DNA of 5,506 nucleotides, from the NCBI GenBank assembly GCA_017379815.1, contig JAFNVK010000048.1, forward strand, positions 1 to 5,506, read 5' to 3'. Both the position numbers and the translations under genes were made by a program. Shown here piece after piece: positions 4,667 to 5,506 of this stretch. The notes beneath the pieces are model-generated. The model was not told where the DNA came from and searched no databases. It saw nothing but the letters and a program-made list of their open reading frames with translations. Source of the DNA: Clostridia bacterium (GTDB lineage: Bacteria; Bacillota; Clostridia; Oscillospirales; CAG-272). The first letter of the stretch is position 1; the number at the start of each line of letters is the position of its first letter.

Positions 4667-5506
4667 TCAATGATGAATCCGCACAAGGCGGCCGAGGGCA
4701 TCGCTCATGGCGTCGGCGAGGAGATCGATCTCCTCCTTGGTGTTGTTGTGGCTGAAGCTGATGCGAATGGAGCAGGTGATCTCCTCGGGAGAAAGGCCGA
4801 AGGCCGTGAGCGCGCGGCTGGGAGCCTTGGCGTGCGAGGAGCAGGCCGATCCGCTGGAGATGCAGATGCCGCTTCTGGAAAGCTCGTGCAACATGGTCTC
4901 GCTTCGGATGTCGGGAAGACGGACGTTAAGAATATGCGGCGCACGCGCGCCCGTGGGACGGTTGACGGCAAGCGAAAGGGCGAGCAGTCTTTCCTCGGCG
5001 TAGTCGCGAAGCTCTCGCATCCGCTCAACGCGCGCACCAAGCGCCGAAAAGCCCTCCGCTGCCGCGGCCGCAAAGCCCGCAATACCAATAAGGTTCTCGG
5101 TTCCCGAGCGGAAGCCGCCCTCCTGGCCGCCTCCGAGAAGCACGGGGGCAAGATCACGGCGGCGCAAGGCGTCGGGAGAGACGATCAGCGCACCAACGCC
5201 CTTGGGTGCGTGGATCTTATGTCCGCTGAGTGAAACGAGGTCGGCCGAGAGCACCTTGGGCAAAAGCTTGCCCTTGAGGTAGCCCTGCACCGCGTCGGTG
5301 TGCGTCACCACGTCGGGGTTCTTCGCCTTGGCCATCGCAAAGGCCGTTCCCACGTCGTAGAGCGCGCCCGTCTCGTTGTTGACCGTCATCAGCGAAACGA
5401 GGAAAACGCGATCGTTGAGTGCCTTTTCGTAGGCCTCAAGATCAAGAACGCCCTGTCGCGTAGGGATACGCACCACCTCAAAGCCCTCGTCCTCAAGTGC
5501 CGCGAC
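4667..5506 (-). CDS. Cysteine desulfurase (IscS/NifS-type class V aminotransferase), missing N-terminus
   Basis: The last 279 residues of a PLP-dependent cysteine desulfurase; roughly 100 N-terminal residues, including the start, lie beyond the right edge. The family converts L-cysteine to alanine and loads a persulfide on an active-site Cys, feeding Fe-S cluster assembly or tRNA thiolation. Visible motifs in order: VNNETGALYDV; HTDAVQG, which contacts PLP; SLSGHKIHAPKG with the Schiff-base Lys (codon 5218-5216); GGGQEGGFRSGTEN, the class signature; and SSGSACSS with the persulfide Cys (codon 4843-4841). The SGSAC loop places it in the IscS/NifS class, not the SufS class. The sequence does not separate a housekeeping IscS from a NifS or tRNA-thiolation partner. 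No thiI, iscU or trmU gene follows, because the terminator is six bases past the stop. The frame stays open to the window edge, so the GTG near 5476 is an internal valine rather than a start. Confidence 0.95.
   Translation of the reverse strand, partial: VAALEDEGFEVVRIPTRQGVLDLEAYEKALNDRVFLVSLMTVNNETGALYDVGTAFAMAKAKNPDVVTHTDAVQGYLKGKLLPKVLSADLVSLSGHKIHAPKGVGALIVSPDALRRRDLAPVLLGGGQEGGFRSGTENLIGIAGFAAAAAEGFSALGARVERMRELRDYAEERLLALSLAVNRPTGARAPHILNVRLPDIRSETMLHELSRSGICISSGSACSSHAKAPSRALTAFGLSPEEITCSIRISFSHNNTKEEIDLLADAMSDALGRLVRIHH

Noticed and set aside
4219..4701. Minus-strand open frame of 160 codons across the spoIIE/cysteine desulfurase gap
   Set aside because: It runs through a strong terminator, the plus-strand promoter and the minus-strand terminators, and has no coding-like composition.
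4670..5233. Plus-strand open frame of 187 codons opposite the cysteine desulfurase
   Set aside because: Antisense shadow of a gene with intact PLP-Lys and persulfide-Cys motifs.

Overview
The window looks like a piece of a chromosome from a GC-rich, endospore-forming member of the Clostridia (Bacillota). The main reason is a complete spoIIE gene, which is essentially confined to spore formers. Shine-Dalgarno sites are purine-rich, AT-rich gaps separate GC-rich genes, and intrinsic terminators are plentiful. No genus can be named from the sequence alone. I see no tRNA, rRNA, CRISPR array, insertion sequence or phage gene.

Layout. Positions 1-1568 carry three closely spaced plus-strand genes: the C-terminal end of a cyclophilin-type peptidyl-prolyl isomerase, a PhoB/OmpR-like winged-helix regulator with a degraded receiver domain, and a histidine phosphatase (phosphoglycerate mutase-like). 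A hairpin at 1580-1625 closes this run. It also serves the convergent spoIIE gene (4168-1634, minus strand), which has a multi-membrane-span N-terminus and a PP2C-type phosphatase C-terminus. Positions 4169-4506 are non-coding but dense in signals: a candidate Spo0A-type promoter and a leader hairpin for spoIIE, a strand-specific minus-strand terminator (probably two in tandem) with no evident gene to terminate, and a strong extended -10 promoter on the plus strand. That promoter drives a 36-codon gene (4507-4617) for a tiny single-span membrane protein, with a good Shine-Dalgarno site and its own terminator. The same terminator serves a convergent cysteine desulfurase gene that runs off the right edge.

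How the genes relate. SpoIIE is the phosphatase that activates sigma-F in the forespore. The cyclophilin/regulator/phosphatase run is probably co-transcribed but has no obvious common pathway. The cysteine desulfurase supplies sulfur for Fe-S clusters or tRNA thiolation. The most interesting part is the spoIIE to cysteine desulfurase interval: it holds an undescribed, independently expressed micro-protein and signs of an unassigned minus-strand RNA. No multi-gene defence, mobile or biosynthetic system is visible, and I do not claim one.
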